A DNA stretch of 64,000 nt from Motilimonas eburnea (GCF_021295345.1 NZ_JAIMJB010000005.1:1-64000); one strand, 5' to 3'. Shown: positions 1 to 9,610, counted from the stretch's first letter. Numbers and translations are program-made. Notes: a model not told the origin generated them from the sequence alone.

Positions 1-107
1 ATGTTGCTGTAATGCGTAAGTATTTAACGGGATTGTGGGCAGTTTATAAAGAAGGTCAAGCATTTGACTCCGCAAAATTATTCAATTTTGAGAGTAAAAA
101 TGCTTGA
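1..107 (+). CDS. IS110-family-like transposase, C-terminal fragment cut by the window edge
   Basis: The frame starting at base 3 is open from the window edge to a TGA at 105-107 and encodes about 34 residues beginning VAVMRKYLTGLWAVY and ending in FESKNA. A valine/alanine-rich VAVMRK stretch followed by a hydrophobic helix close to the C-terminus is typical of IS110/IS116/IS902 transposases, which use DEDD chemistry. The element would therefore end between 108 and about 160, right at the 3' end of the sensor kinase gene, which looks intact. IS110 elements usually lack terminal inverted repeats, so its boundary cannot be placed. The rest of the gene is outside the window, and the family call rests on this short stretch only. 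Confidence 0.55.
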   Translation, partial: VAVMRKYLTGLWAVYKEGQAFDSAKLFNFESKNA

Positions 108-159
108 ACTTGGACAGAGTATCTACAAACAGCAGCTCCCACAATACTGTTACCCGCAA

Positions 160-3100
160 TCATCGCTGTAACACTTGGGAGATTTCCTGCTCCAGCTGGG
201 TTAGCAAAGGCGCTAATTCGGTTAGGCCTTGTTGCGCTTTGGCCTTATCGCCTTCTTTGCAGGCTTGCTCTATGGCTTGGCATAGCTCGCCTACCGCTGT
301 CGCTCCCATCGTCAGGCAAGAGGACTTCAGCTTATGAGCCAGATCCTGCATAGTAGGCAAATCAAAATCTTGCTCTTGCATGCGCGCCATTACCTTTAAT
401 TGGGGTAAGCTAAGCTGCTGAAAATCCTCGAGCGAATCATAATAGTCTTCCATATCATCAGCAAAAATATCACTGATCACACTGCTATTTAATTGTGATC
501 CAGCTTGCATTGCGTCAGCCTGTGGGGCTTTGCTGGCTAACGCTGTGGTAGCAACCTGATCAATACTTTTAATTTTCAACCATTTATACACCATGGCTTG
601 GAGTTTACTTAACTCCACCGGTTTAGATAAATAGTCATCCATTCCGGCAGCGAGGCATTTTTCTGCCTCACCCAGTAAGGCGTTGGCGGTAATGGCAATA
701 ATAGGCACACTCTGATGCCGTTGACGCTGCTTAATCTTGAGTATGCGAGCCAGCTCGTAGCCGTCTCGGTTAGGCATATGGCAATCTGTTAACACCAAAG
801 CCACTTGATACTGTTCGTAAAGTTTTTCAGCTTCAATACCGTCTTCAGCCACGACGCAAGTAAAACCTATTTTGCGCAGTTGTTTGCGGATCACCTCTTG
901 GTTGGTTTGGTTGTCCTCTGCAACCAAGATCAATTGCCCAGCAGCTTGTGCTTCCTCAACGGACAGCTCCACCTGCTGAACCTCAAAGCTGGTATCTTGA
1001 AACGCATCGATTGGGCTTTCACGACCTATTGCCACATTAACACCATGATACAAGGTGCTGCGTTTAAGGGGTCTAGCACCGATGGAAAAGGCTTGCTCAG
1101 CCACGATGCCCTCACCGCGCGAGGCGGATGACAACACCAAATAACGCAGCCGTAATGCAACTGATGCCGGAACATAGCGTTCTATTTTGCTGCTACAGTC
1201 GTCATAGTTATCGGTGACCACAATAAAGAACTGGCTTTTCTCACTGTGTAAATGACCGGCAATATCTTGATAGGTGCAATCAATCAACTGGGCATTAACC
1301 GCCGCTAAATACTCAGGCACATAACGTGACATCCAGTTATCTTTGATAAAAGAAAATGCGCAAACATCACTGAGGTCTAACGCTTTTTCGCTGCTAGTAT
1401 GAGAGACGGCAAAATTCAGTTGCAAATGGAAGGTTGAGCCGACGCCCACTTCACTTTCTACACGGATATCGCCGCCCATTAATCGTACTAGGTTATGACA
1501 AATAGCCAAGCCCAAACCTGTGCCCCCAAAGCGCCGTGTGGTAGACGATTCTGCTTGGGTAAAAGGCTGGAATAAATCATCAATATCGTGCTCTTTAATG
1601 CCAATGCCATTGTCTTTAATGGCGATATCTAACTTAATGCTGCGCGCTTCATGGCTAGGTTGCATTTTGGCACTGATGGTGACTAAACCTTTTCGATCCA
1701 AACCACTGGAAAATTTCACCGCATTGCCCAATAAGTTAAATAACACTTGCCTGATCCGCACAGGGTCGCCAATTAAGGCGTTGGGAATATGGGGGTCGGT
1801 GTAAAGCTGCACTTTCACTTGTTTCGCTTCCGCTCCCGGCACTAAGGTATCCACCACCCCTTCAAGTACATCTATCAATGAAAAATCGATTTCTTCTAAC
1901 TCTAATTTACCCGCCTCAACCTTAGAGAAATCCAAAATATCATTGATGATGTTCAGCAGCGAAAAAGAAGAGTCACGAATGGTGGTACCCATGTCTTGCT
2001 GCTCTCGCGTCATTTTCGTGGTCATCAGCAAGTCTATCATGCCGATAATACCGTTCATCGGCGTGCGTATCTCATGGCTCATGGTCGCTAAGAAGTTAGC
2101 CTTGGCTTGAGAAGCCGCTTCGGCATTATCACGCGCGGTGACTAACTCTTGCTCAACGCGATCGCGTTCAATGATGTTTTGTTTAAACACCTCAAGGGAT
2201 TTTGCCATGTCACCCACTTCATCAGCCCTATCTTGATAGGTGATGGCGATATCGGTATTGCCTCGCGCCAGCTCCCGCATGGTGTGATTTAAACTGGCAA
2301 TGGGTAAACTAATGGTGCGATAAGAAAAATAAATGATGGCAATACAGCACAATAAAACAAGCAATAAAGAAATGGTCAGAAAGTACTGATTTGAAGCAGT
2401 AAGTGAACGTAACCCCTCTAAGGAATCTCGCGCATTTTTATCGGCTTCAAGCGCTAAGTTATCCAATATGGTTTCTAATCGAGAGAATACTTGGTGCTCC
2501 AACACGTCAATGGCAATGATAGCGCGTTTCTTCTGAGCTGAATCGTACCGAGCAAAAATTTCTAAGCCACCATCTCGTAGCACGGTATAGAGCGCATTCA
2601 CTTTAGACAAGGCTTCAACCTCTTCATTTTTTTGCTCTAGCGGCTTGAGTTTATTGAAATAATACTCGAAGTTCTGACTGCTTTTGATAAAGGTTTTCTT
2701 GGCGTTAAAGTCACCATCAACGTAATCATTTAAACTACTGACCATGTCGCCGGCAGCATCTCGAATCTCAAGGTAATACTGCACCCCCGGCAAATCATCC
2801 TGTAACACCTCTAAGAAGTTTTGTTCTACGCCTTCACTGCTACTTCCCGCATCTTCAAGCTCACTGTTTTTCAGATCATCTAATAATGTTTCAAGCTCAG
2901 CACCGGTCACTTCAATCAACCCTTCTAAGCGCTGATTGGCCCAAAACTCTATCTCGGGATCATAAATATTCAGCACTTCGGCTCGTGCTCGGGTCTGATA
3001 TTCTGAAAATAAGTTCTCAATTTCCTCTAGACGAGGGTTAACTTGCCCCCCTTGAGCTATTTCAGCCTCATTGGCTTCGCGTAACTGGATCAAATACTCC

Positions 3101-3390
3101 CTGAAGGAAATCATATTGATATCGAAATCTTCTTTTTCATCAGACTCCCCTAAGGTGTACTCCAAAATATTAGAGTTCATATCCCCTAATTCATCCAACA
3201 TATTAATGGATGACAGGGCTTCGGGGATGTCTGAACGACTCACTATGGTGGTATCGGCTTGCACCCGAGTATTTAGGAAGTAGCTGGAACTGGCTTGAAT
3301 AATCACCAAAAAACTGATGGCGCACATGGCCAATGCCACCTTACCGCCGATGGTGTTAATTGAGAAAATACCCCTTTTTCTCTCTTGCAT
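160..3390 (-). CDS. Hybrid sensor histidine kinase (HAMP-HisKA-HATPase-pseudo-REC-REC-Hpt)
   Basis: Membrane-bound hybrid kinase of 1076 residues. A first membrane segment near residues 16-36 and a second near 335-360 enclose a helical periplasmic sensor of about 300 residues. Then come HAMP, a HisKA domain with the phospho-acceptor His in SHEIRTPMNG (about residue 439), an HATPase domain with N, DNGIGI and GGTGLGLAI boxes, a degenerate receiver-like stretch, a true receiver with acceptor Asp in VLTDCHMPNRDG (about 867) and a C-terminal Hpt domain with AHKLKSS (about 1017). The full His-Asp-His relay suggests an output on a separate regulator. The obvious candidate is the divergently transcribed REC-EAL gene, 108 bp away. 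The signal sensed is unknown. The 3' end abuts a transposase end but Hpt is complete. Confidence 0.92.
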   Translation of the reverse strand: MQERKRGIFSINTIGGKVALAMCAISFLVIIQASSSYFLNTRVQADTTIVSRSDIPEALSSINMLDELGDMNSNILEYTLGESDEKEDFDINMISFREYLIQLREANEAEIAQGGQVNPRLEEIENLFSEYQTRARAEVLNIYDPEIEFWANQRLEGLIEVTGAELETLLDDLKNSELEDAGSSSEGVEQNFLEVLQDDLPGVQYYLEIRDAAGDMVSSLNDYVDGDFNAKKTFIKSSQNFEYYFNKLKPLEQKNEEVEALSKVNALYTVLRDGGLEIFARYDSAQKKRAIIAIDVLEHQVFSRLETILDNLALEADKNARDSLEGLRSLTASNQYFLTISLLLVLLCCIAIIYFSYRTISLPIASLNHTMRELARGNTDIAITYQDRADEVGDMAKSLEVFKQNIIERDRVEQELVTARDNAEAASQAKANFLATMSHEIRTPMNGIIGMIDLLMTTKMTREQQDMGTTIRDSSFSLLNIINDILDFSKVEAGKLELEEIDFSLIDVLEGVVDTLVPGAEAKQVKVQLYTDPHIPNALIGDPVRIRQVLFNLLGNAVKFSSGLDRKGLVTISAKMQPSHEARSIKLDIAIKDNGIGIKEHDIDDLFQPFTQAESSTTRRFGGTGLGLAICHNLVRLMGGDIRVESEVGVGSTFHLQLNFAVSHTSSEKALDLSDVCAFSFIKDNWMSRYVPEYLAAVNAQLIDCTYQDIAGHLHSEKSQFFIVVTDNYDDCSSKIERYVPASVALRLRYLVLSSASRGEGIVAEQAFSIGARPLKRSTLYHGVNVAIGRESPIDAFQDTSFEVQQVELSVEEAQAAGQLILVAEDNQTNQEVIRKQLRKIGFTCVVAEDGIEAEKLYEQYQVALVLTDCHMPNRDGYELARILKIKQRQRHQSVPIIAITANALLGEAEKCLAAGMDDYLSKPVELSKLQAMVYKWLKIKSIDQVATTALASKAPQADAMQAGSQLNSSVISDIFADDMEDYYDSLEDFQQLSLPQLKVMARMQEQDFDLPTMQDLAHKLKSSCLTMGATAVGELCQAIEQACKEGDKAKAQQGLTELAPLLTQLEQEISQVLQR

Positions 3391-3498
3391 ATCGGTTCCT
3401 GTTAATTTTTGATTATGATTTCGGCAACTTAAATTAAATATAGCTATAGTTATTTTATTTGGGGCAACATCAAGGCAGTTAATTTAAGAAGAGCAGTT

Positions 3499-4695
3499 AT
3501 GGCCGAGAGAAAATTACAAGATATGCGCATTCTGGTGGTTGACGATGACCCCTTTATTTTAAAAACCCTAGAGCGAACCTTATTAAAAGCAGGGGTCAGT
3601 AAGCTGATTTGCACTGACATTTCTAGCCACGCCTTGAAATACTTGAGCTCGCGATTAGAGCCCGTCGATATCTTGATCACGGATCTGAATATGCCGGATA
3701 TTGATGGAATTGAGTTGATTCGCTATGTCAGTGAGTTATCCCACCCTGTTGCCTTGGTGTTGATCAGCGGCGAAGATGAGCGCATTTTGGCCACCGCCGA
3801 AAGCATTGCCAAAGAACGCTCTGTTAATGTGCTTGGCGCATTGCAAAAGCCCATCAATGCACCGCTCTTACTTGAAATGCTATCCAGCCCTGAATTGGTT
3901 AACAACGTCAGATCCCGTGATGTACTCAGTTCGGACTTGGCGAACGAACTCAGGCAGGCGATTAAAGCAAAACACATAGTTCCCTTTTACCAACCTCAGG
4001 TATGCGCCCACAGTTTAAACGTGGTTGGCATTGAAGCCCTCGCTCGCTGGCATCACCCCGAACGCGGCCTCATCCCGCCAAATTGGTTTATTCCTTTGGC
4101 TGAAAAGCTGGCGTTAATTAACGAGCTGACCGAGCTAATTTACCAACAAGCCATCGCCGATTTAGCCACCTTGCACCAGCAGGGCTGGAGAATACAGCTA
4201 TCCGTCAACTTTTCGGCCCAGTGTTTAGCTTGGTTGGATGTACCAGAGCGATTACAACAAGCCCTAACTAGCCATAAAATCCTGCCCAAATACCTGACGG
4301 TTGAGGTCACCGAATCTTTATTAAGCCAAGATTTAGCCACCAGCCTAGATATATTGACCCGATTAAGGTTGAAGGGGCTTGGCTTGTCCATTGATGATTT
4401 TGGCACCGGCTTTTCTACTATGGAGCAACTTAAACGCATTCCCTTTAATGAGCTTAAAGTCGATCAGTCCTTTGTTCATGGTGCAACCCATAATCATGTC
4501 AGTGGTGCCATCTTGGAATCGAGCCTCAATCTGGCGCAAAAACTCGATATCACCACGGTTGCAGAGGGCGTTGAAGATCAAGCCGATCTCGATTTTGTTA
4601 AACAACTGGGTTGCCAACGCCTACAAGGGTATTTATTTGCCAAACCGATGCCGATGGATGAGTTATGTAGCTGGTTAAGCCAATATCCCCATTAA
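3499..4695 (+). CDS. Response regulator with EAL domain, predicted c-di-GMP phosphodiesterase
   Basis: 398-residue cytoplasmic protein. The N-terminal receiver spans residues about 9-125, with the acidic DDD cluster, acceptor Asp in ITDLNMPDIDG and a lysine in LQKPI. The EAL domain covers about 145-395. Visible catalytic and metal residues include EALARW, SVNFS, VEVTES, DDFGTG, LKVD, AEGVE and the QGYLFAKP end, so hydrolysis of c-di-GMP to pGpG is expected. The REC-EAL layout resembles RocR and VieA without a DNA-binding domain. It is divergent from the hybrid kinase at 160-3390, and I infer that phosphotransfer from its Hpt domain gates phosphodiesterase activity. A GAAGAG ribosome site lies just ahead of the ATG. 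Confidence 0.93.
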   Translation: MAERKLQDMRILVVDDDPFILKTLERTLLKAGVSKLICTDISSHALKYLSSRLEPVDILITDLNMPDIDGIELIRYVSELSHPVALVLISGEDERILATAESIAKERSVNVLGALQKPINAPLLLEMLSSPELVNNVRSRDVLSSDLANELRQAIKAKHIVPFYQPQVCAHSLNVVGIEALARWHHPERGLIPPNWFIPLAEKLALINELTELIYQQAIADLATLHQQGWRIQLSVNFSAQCLAWLDVPERLQQALTSHKILPKYLTVEVTESLLSQDLATSLDILTRLRLKGLGLSIDDFGTGFSTMEQLKRIPFNELKVDQSFVHGATHNHVSGAILESSLNLAQKLDITTVAEGVEDQADLDFVKQLGCQRLQGYLFAKPMPMDELCSWLSQYPH

Positions 4696-4733
4696 GAGAA
4701 GATACTGACTTACTAGGTAGGTTGGCAAAAGAG

Positions 4734-6023
4734 TTAGGATGACACGCCCATTTTTGCTTTCATTTCAGCCACTCTGGCTTTGTAAATCGCCAATCGCTGT
4801 TTCGACATTTCGGTCGCAAAAGGTAGCTTCACCTTGAGCGGATTAACGCGGCGACCGTCAATGTGAAATTCAAAATGTAAGTGAGGCCCAGTAGAGCGAC
4901 CCGTATTCCCGGTTTTGGCCACCATTTGCCCCATCGACACACGCTCGCCCTTACGCACGAGTATTTTACTTAAATGCAGGTAACGTGTGACATAGCGACG
5001 GCCGTGTTTCAATACCAGATAACGCCCTGCCAGTGGGTGGTTCTCTACCCGTTCAACCACACCATCACCAATGGAATAAACCGGGGTGCCTATTGGTGTG
5101 GCCCAGTCAGTACCATAATGAGGACGAATTTTACCGGTGACAGGATGACGTCGTTTTAAATTAAAGTGCGAGCTAAGGCGGTATTTGCCATTGAGAGGGC
5201 TTTTACGATATGCCTTACTTAAACCACTGCCTTCTTGGTCATAATAGTTACCATCATCATGTAAGAACGCGCTGTAGGTGGTGCCACGGCTCTTGATCAC
5301 CACACCCAAGACTTCTTCTTGGTAATATTCGCCCTTGATGCTTTGCTGGTTAACTAACACATAGTATTTATCACCCGCGCGTAGCTTTTTAAAATTCATC
5401 CTTTTTTCTAGCAGCTTTCTGATATGGGCGATACTCCCCATACTGAGTTCGTTGCTGTTAGCACTGACGTTAAACGAGCCATGAATGGCACCCGCAACCA
5501 CTTTCTCCTGCCATTCGCCAGGGTCGGTGAATAGCTCGGCGTCATAGCCATCTTCCGTTAAGGTAAAGGTCAGTTTATTCGCAATATCTATCCCTAATAC
5601 CAGCTTAGACAATTTGCCCTTGGCATCTAAGGTAATGTTTAAAGTTTGCCCCGGTAAAACGTTACCTAAGCGCAGGTCTTTTTCGTCCGCCACCAGTAAC
5701 TCTGGTAAGGCGCTGTAAACGTTAAGCCCACTTAAATACTTACCTACCGTATCGCCCTTTTGCAGGGTGATAAAGTGCTCCGATGCCCCTGACATATCAG
5801 GAAAGTCGGCATGAGCACGTAACACTTCGTTGGGATCCGGCATGGCTTGCTGCGCTTGCTGCTCCATGATTTTATCAATATCAAGGGTCAAGCTACGCGT
5901 GACCGGCTTTTGCGTTAAAGTTTCATGGCTCGGAAACATGAATAACAGAACAAGGGAAATAACAGCAATGGCGATAATAGCCAAAATATGAAAACGAGGC
6001 AGTCGGGACAACATTGAAAGCAT
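4734..6023 (-). CDS. mepM: Murein DD-endopeptidase MepM-like, M23 family
   Basis: 429-residue periplasmic or membrane-anchored peptidoglycan hydrolase. An N-terminal signal-anchor (residues about 10-30) is followed by a LysM/OapA-like region and a second domain. The C-terminal M23 (LytM) zinc peptidase has HYGTDWATPIGTPV, the GDG turn and the HLHFEF box, giving the usual His-x3-Asp and His-x-His zinc ligands. Length and order match E. coli MepM, which cleaves D-Ala-mDAP crosslinks to allow cell-wall growth. It converges with the REC-EAL gene, with only 38 bp between the stops. The start may also be the ATG three codons in; neither has a strong ribosome site. Confidence 0.9.
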   Translation of the reverse strand: MLSMLSRLPRFHILAIIAIAVISLVLLFMFPSHETLTQKPVTRSLTLDIDKIMEQQAQQAMPDPNEVLRAHADFPDMSGASEHFITLQKGDTVGKYLSGLNVYSALPELLVADEKDLRLGNVLPGQTLNITLDAKGKLSKLVLGIDIANKLTFTLTEDGYDAELFTDPGEWQEKVVAGAIHGSFNVSANSNELSMGSIAHIRKLLEKRMNFKKLRAGDKYYVLVNQQSIKGEYYQEEVLGVVIKSRGTTYSAFLHDDGNYYDQEGSGLSKAYRKSPLNGKYRLSSHFNLKRRHPVTGKIRPHYGTDWATPIGTPVYSIGDGVVERVENHPLAGRYLVLKHGRRYVTRYLHLSKILVRKGERVSMGQMVAKTGNTGRSTGPHLHFEFHIDGRRVNPLKVKLPFATEMSKQRLAIYKARVAEMKAKMGVSS

Positions 6024-6351
6024 ACTCAGGTTAAGGTTATAGAGTAACAGGTGTTATAGAGTAACAAAAGCGCTCAGTTTATAAGAATTTCCATGGAGAA
6101 TATAGCGGTATCTAGTAAGTCTCAATCCATAATTTGAAGTTGATTACGTAATCAAAGCATCGGCCAAGGCGGACAAATGACATAGTTCAGGAAGAATGAT
6201 TGGCTAAACCACATTTGCAACCTTACCTATTTCACATTATTTACCCAAACATCAAAAGCCAAATAAATAGTCTTTCAGGCTATATATATGTTTTTAATAT
6301 ACATTCACAAAAAACTCGGAATTAACGATAATTACAACTGTAAATCGCGAA

Positions 6352-6380
6352 TTGTTCCGAAGTGTTAGTCCGATTATAAA
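6352..6380 (+). promoter_or_regulatory. Sigma-70 type promoter for the candidate sRNA
   Basis: TTGTTC at 6352-6357 and TATAAA at 6375-6380 are separated by exactly 17 bp. Transcription would begin near 6386-6388, at the first base of a hairpin-forming stretch. No open reading frame follows, which supports a non-coding transcript. The rest of 6024-6351 is AT-rich; I see no gene in it. It contains the upstream region of mepM, read the other way. Confidence 0.6.
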
Positions 6381-6386
6381 TGCACC

Positions 6387-6474
6387 TGAGCAAGCGGATG
6401 TGTTCGCTTACTCACTCAACCCTTTGCATCCTTTTGTCATATGGGACCAAACCTTCTAGGTCCCATCTTTTTTT
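6387..6474 (+). ncRNA. Candidate small RNA of about 88 nt, unrecognised family
   Basis: A good promoter (6352-6380) leads into a 10-bp stem, 6387-6396 paired with 6405-6414 with a single C-A mismatch. A pyrimidine-rich stretch of about 25 nt with no evident pairing follows. The transcript ends in a perfect 8-bp stem (6441-6448 with 6459-6466) and a CTTTTTTT tail at 6467-6474, a classic intrinsic terminator. Promoter, 5' hairpin, open linker and terminator in under 100 nt with no reading frame is the layout of an Hfq-dependent trans-acting sRNA. It lies between the divergent side of mepM and the 3' end of a diguanylate cyclase gene read toward it. I do not recognise the sequence. A leader or remnant of a lost gene is the alternative. 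Confidence 0.6.
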
Positions 6475-6533
6475 CCTCAGCATCAATAAGTCAATGAGCT
6501 AAGTGGTTTAGCCAGTGATGACCGTCCTTCTAC

Positions 6534-8105
6534 CTAAGCCAAGGTAACCCGGTTTCGCCCATCGTTTTTCGACTGATACAAGGCTTTATCGGCTAACTCA
6601 AAAATTAACTTGGCATCGGCATCCGCTTGCCTAATCGCCACCCCCAAACTGATGGTGATATTGCGACCTGGGGTAATGTCTTGCCATTGATGCGATGACA
6701 CCATTTGTCTGATCCGCTCTGCGGTATTAACCACTTTATCCAGTTCGGTTTCGGCCAATATAATCACAAACTCCTCACCGCCATAACGGGCTACATAATC
6801 ACCACTGCGAATGCTTTGCTGTAGGATGAAGGCCAACTCTTGCAGTACTTGATCACCCACTTGATGGCTGTAGTTGTCATTCACCATTTTAAAGTGGTCG
6901 GCATCGATAAGAATAATGGCGTAGCTGTCATCGCGCTGAGCAAATGACTTATCAAGCCAACGGCGATTGTAAAGGCGAGTCAAAGGATCACGATACGCAT
7001 CACGCTCTAGTTTACTTACGACTTCTTGCTGACTGATCGCTTGGTCTTTAAGTGCGGCGTTTTCTAACCGTGTTTTTTCCATATCAAGCCTTGGCTCCCA
7101 ACGCTTGAAACGACGTAAACAATGTTGCCCTAATTCACTTACCGGCACGCGACTCAATAGCTCAACCGCAATCACGTGAGCCGCTTTTTCACTTTCTAAG
7201 GCTTTTTCATAATCTTTGCCAGCATCATAGGCTTGGCTTAATGCCTCGTGGATCTCGCACTTCAAGAGTGGCAAACTCAGAGCTTGGATTGAATCTAATG
7301 TTTGCATCAACAAGCTAATCGCTTGCTGAGGCTGGCCTTGCTCAATCAAGCACAAGCTCACTTCAACACTGATTTTATTGGAGATCCATTTAAGCTTTAA
7401 GCGCTCGCTTGAGGCCTTCGCTTTTTCAAGCAAGTTCATCGCGATATCTAGCTGGCCAACACTGCGGCAAATCTGGCTATGATAAAGGTAGATTTCTGCC
7501 AGATACGCATCTGCAAAGCCGTTATCAAGTAAGGCTTGGGTTTCGCAATCGGCTAACAACTGCCTAGCATCTTGATAAAGCGTCAGTGAAATTAAGCATG
7601 ACACTTCACACAAGTTCAGCCTAAGCTTGAGCTGTTTCGAGTTGAGATTATCGTAATGTTGGCGCGCCTGATGATAGAACTGCAGCGCCCTTTGATGATC
7701 GCTGACAATCTCAAGCAGTAACGCAATGCCAATCAGCCCTTCAGCAAAGTGGTCAACATTGCCTAAATTGGCCGCCTCAGCCGACATGCTCAACCAAGTA
7801 TTCATGGCATCTTCAAAGCGAATATCATCCGCGTAACGTTGTGCCAAGGTATTTTGCACAATAAGCAGCTCCACGCTACTGGCCTGCTCTGTTAGCTTGG
7901 CTTGCGCGGTTTCCAGTAGGTGGATCGTGGTATCAATTTTACCTAAGCCTAAATAGATATCAGCCAAAATACGTAACCCCAGAGCGCATTGCTCTGGTTG
8001 GTCATGGGTTTCGTCAATATATTGCTCGCAATTGGCGATGGCCCGCTTTTCATCACCTTCTGCTAATGCCTGACTGGCCAGATTAAGTAAGTTAGTTGGC
8101 GTCAT
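6534..8105 (-). CDS. TPR-containing diguanylate cyclase
   Basis: 523 residues from the ATG at 8105. A longer frame would need a TTG at 8153 deep inside the upstream gene, whereas the ATG has a GGGGA about 12 nt upstream. Residues 1 to about 340 form TPR-like helical repeats, followed by a short coiled linker and a C-terminal GGDEF domain with an intact GGEEF active site. The RSGD five residues before it matches the inhibitory I-site (RxxD), so c-di-GMP feedback control is likely. No membrane segment is seen, so the protein should be cytosolic, with the TPR region sensing a partner. It overlaps the related TPR gene upstream by 14 bp and is probably translationally coupled to it. Confidence 0.9.
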   Translation of the reverse strand: MTPTNLLNLASQALAEGDEKRAIANCEQYIDETHDQPEQCALGLRILADIYLGLGKIDTTIHLLETAQAKLTEQASSVELLIVQNTLAQRYADDIRFEDAMNTWLSMSAEAANLGNVDHFAEGLIGIALLLEIVSDHQRALQFYHQARQHYDNLNSKQLKLRLNLCEVSCLISLTLYQDARQLLADCETQALLDNGFADAYLAEIYLYHSQICRSVGQLDIAMNLLEKAKASSERLKLKWISNKISVEVSLCLIEQGQPQQAISLLMQTLDSIQALSLPLLKCEIHEALSQAYDAGKDYEKALESEKAAHVIAVELLSRVPVSELGQHCLRRFKRWEPRLDMEKTRLENAALKDQAISQQEVVSKLERDAYRDPLTRLYNRRWLDKSFAQRDDSYAIILIDADHFKMVNDNYSHQVGDQVLQELAFILQQSIRSGDYVARYGGEEFVIILAETELDKVVNTAERIRQMVSSHQWQDITPGRNITISLGVAIRQADADAKLIFELADKALYQSKNDGRNRVTLA

Positions 8106-9564
8106 TGTTAGTTTGTTTCCCCAGCTCAGGTACTTGCTGCAAAAAATCTGCAATCGTGCTTATTTCAATCTTAAAATCCGCTTTACTTAGCTGGCTACGC
8201 CACCAAGGGTAATGATCGAGCAAGCGTTTAATATTCTCCAGTAAGCGCTCAGTTTCAAGTTCAGACACGGTGAGCTTAAATACTAAGGTATTTACATCCC
8301 AAACTGCAGCGCGGTCGTCACCCTGTAGCATACTGTGTAACAAGGCCACCGCCAGTTCAGCATGCACAGCGCTAGTGAAACGAATTTTAACGACCACACT
8401 GTTGAGTTCCTCCACGCGTAACCGGCAACTGAACAACCACGCCCCCTTGTGTCGCATATAGGGTAAATGCTGTATTTGATTCACTTGATCGGAAACGTTA
8501 ATGCGCTTGATTAATTGTTTTGAGCGTAAATCCAACTGGCCACGAGACGATAAGTATTCATCATTTCCTTTTGAGATCGACTGCTCTTTAATCAGGTTTA
8601 ATTCATAACGTCGAAAATCTCGGTAGTGACGTAGGGCTTGTCCCCCTTGACCTAAACGCTGACAAATTTCAGAGCGTTCTAAACAGATCTGAGACAACAA
8701 CTCACCTTGGTCAAACTCCTTGGCCAGTTCTTCCGCCCGCTGCAAAAAGTCATTGGCTTGGCTTAACGCGCCTTGTTTCTTGGCTACCCGCGCACTCGAT
8801 ACCGAGGCATGGGCCGACATCCAAGCCAAATTATGCTCAGTGGCAATGGTTAATGCTTGTTTAATTTCTAACTCGGCTTCACTGACACTGCCTGAGTAAA
8901 GTAAAGCTAACCCGCGAAAGTCATGAATTTCCGCATGCCAAGTTTGATCGGGACAATCTTTGAGTAATTCATTACAACGTGCTAACAAGGGCAGCATGTC
9001 GACATATTTTTTCTGCAAAAATAATGTCCACGCTAATAAGATAGATGCCTTACCCGCAATCCATTCATAATTTCTTAGCAGTGCTGTATCTAAGGCAAAT
9101 TTCAGGGCAGCTTCAGAATGGGTTAAATTGGCTGTGATCCGCCAAACGTTCCCCAACCCGATCAAGGCCTCAAGCTGCAGCTCAAACTCATTGTGTAAGA
9201 TTGATTTTTCAAGAGCTTGGTTCCAGTAATGCTGAGCTGAGCGATAACGGGCTAGCCCCCAATTCAAGGTGGCTATGCGATGAAATAATTGGGTCGAAAA
9301 TTGATATTCAAGCTCAGGCGTCAAAATCGATTCAACCCGCCGACACACTCTTAGCCCCGCTTGGTAATCCATGGTATGCCAGTAAACCTCTGCCATTTTT
9401 AGCAGTGCCGTGACATAGCCTTGATCGTTTTGGGTTTGCCTAACAGCCTCAACCAGCTGTAACACGCGCGGCAACGCGGCTTGTGGCGAATGAGATAAAA
9501 GGCTGTCAATGTTTGCCAGCTCAGCTTTAATATGACTGTCTTGTTGTGAAAAAGAAACGGGCAT
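8092..9564 (-). CDS. TPR protein with a degenerate GGDEF-like C-terminus
   Basis: 490 residues. TPR-like helical pairs run from about residue 10 to 330. The last 120 residues keep the spacing of a GGDEF domain, but the signature is replaced (WDVNTLVFKL where an active protein has RYGGDEFxxL) and no catalytic acidic pair or I-site is visible. It has the same build as the gene that follows and overlaps it by 14 bp, so I infer an old tandem duplication in which this copy lost cyclase activity. It may bind and regulate its partner. Family assignment of the C-terminal part is by pattern only. Confidence 0.7.
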   Translation of the reverse strand: MPVSFSQQDSHIKAELANIDSLLSHSPQAALPRVLQLVEAVRQTQNDQGYVTALLKMAEVYWHTMDYQAGLRVCRRVESILTPELEYQFSTQLFHRIATLNWGLARYRSAQHYWNQALEKSILHNEFELQLEALIGLGNVWRITANLTHSEAALKFALDTALLRNYEWIAGKASILLAWTLFLQKKYVDMLPLLARCNELLKDCPDQTWHAEIHDFRGLALLYSGSVSEAELEIKQALTIATEHNLAWMSAHASVSSARVAKKQGALSQANDFLQRAEELAKEFDQGELLSQICLERSEICQRLGQGGQALRHYRDFRRYELNLIKEQSISKGNDEYLSSRGQLDLRSKQLIKRINVSDQVNQIQHLPYMRHKGAWLFSCRLRVEELNSVVVKIRFTSAVHAELAVALLHSMLQGDDRAAVWDVNTLVFKLTVSELETERLLENIKRLLDHYPWWRSQLSKADFKIEISTIADFLQQVPELGKQTNNDAN

Positions 9565-9610
9565 GGCTTTCCTATTTAAAACGCAAACGGATCATCATCG
9601 TGTTAGCTCA

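Noticed and set aside
805-1131. A 108-codon plus-strand frame inside the sensor kinase
   Set aside because: It is antisense to the receiver domain of a complete kinase gene and has no ribosome site.
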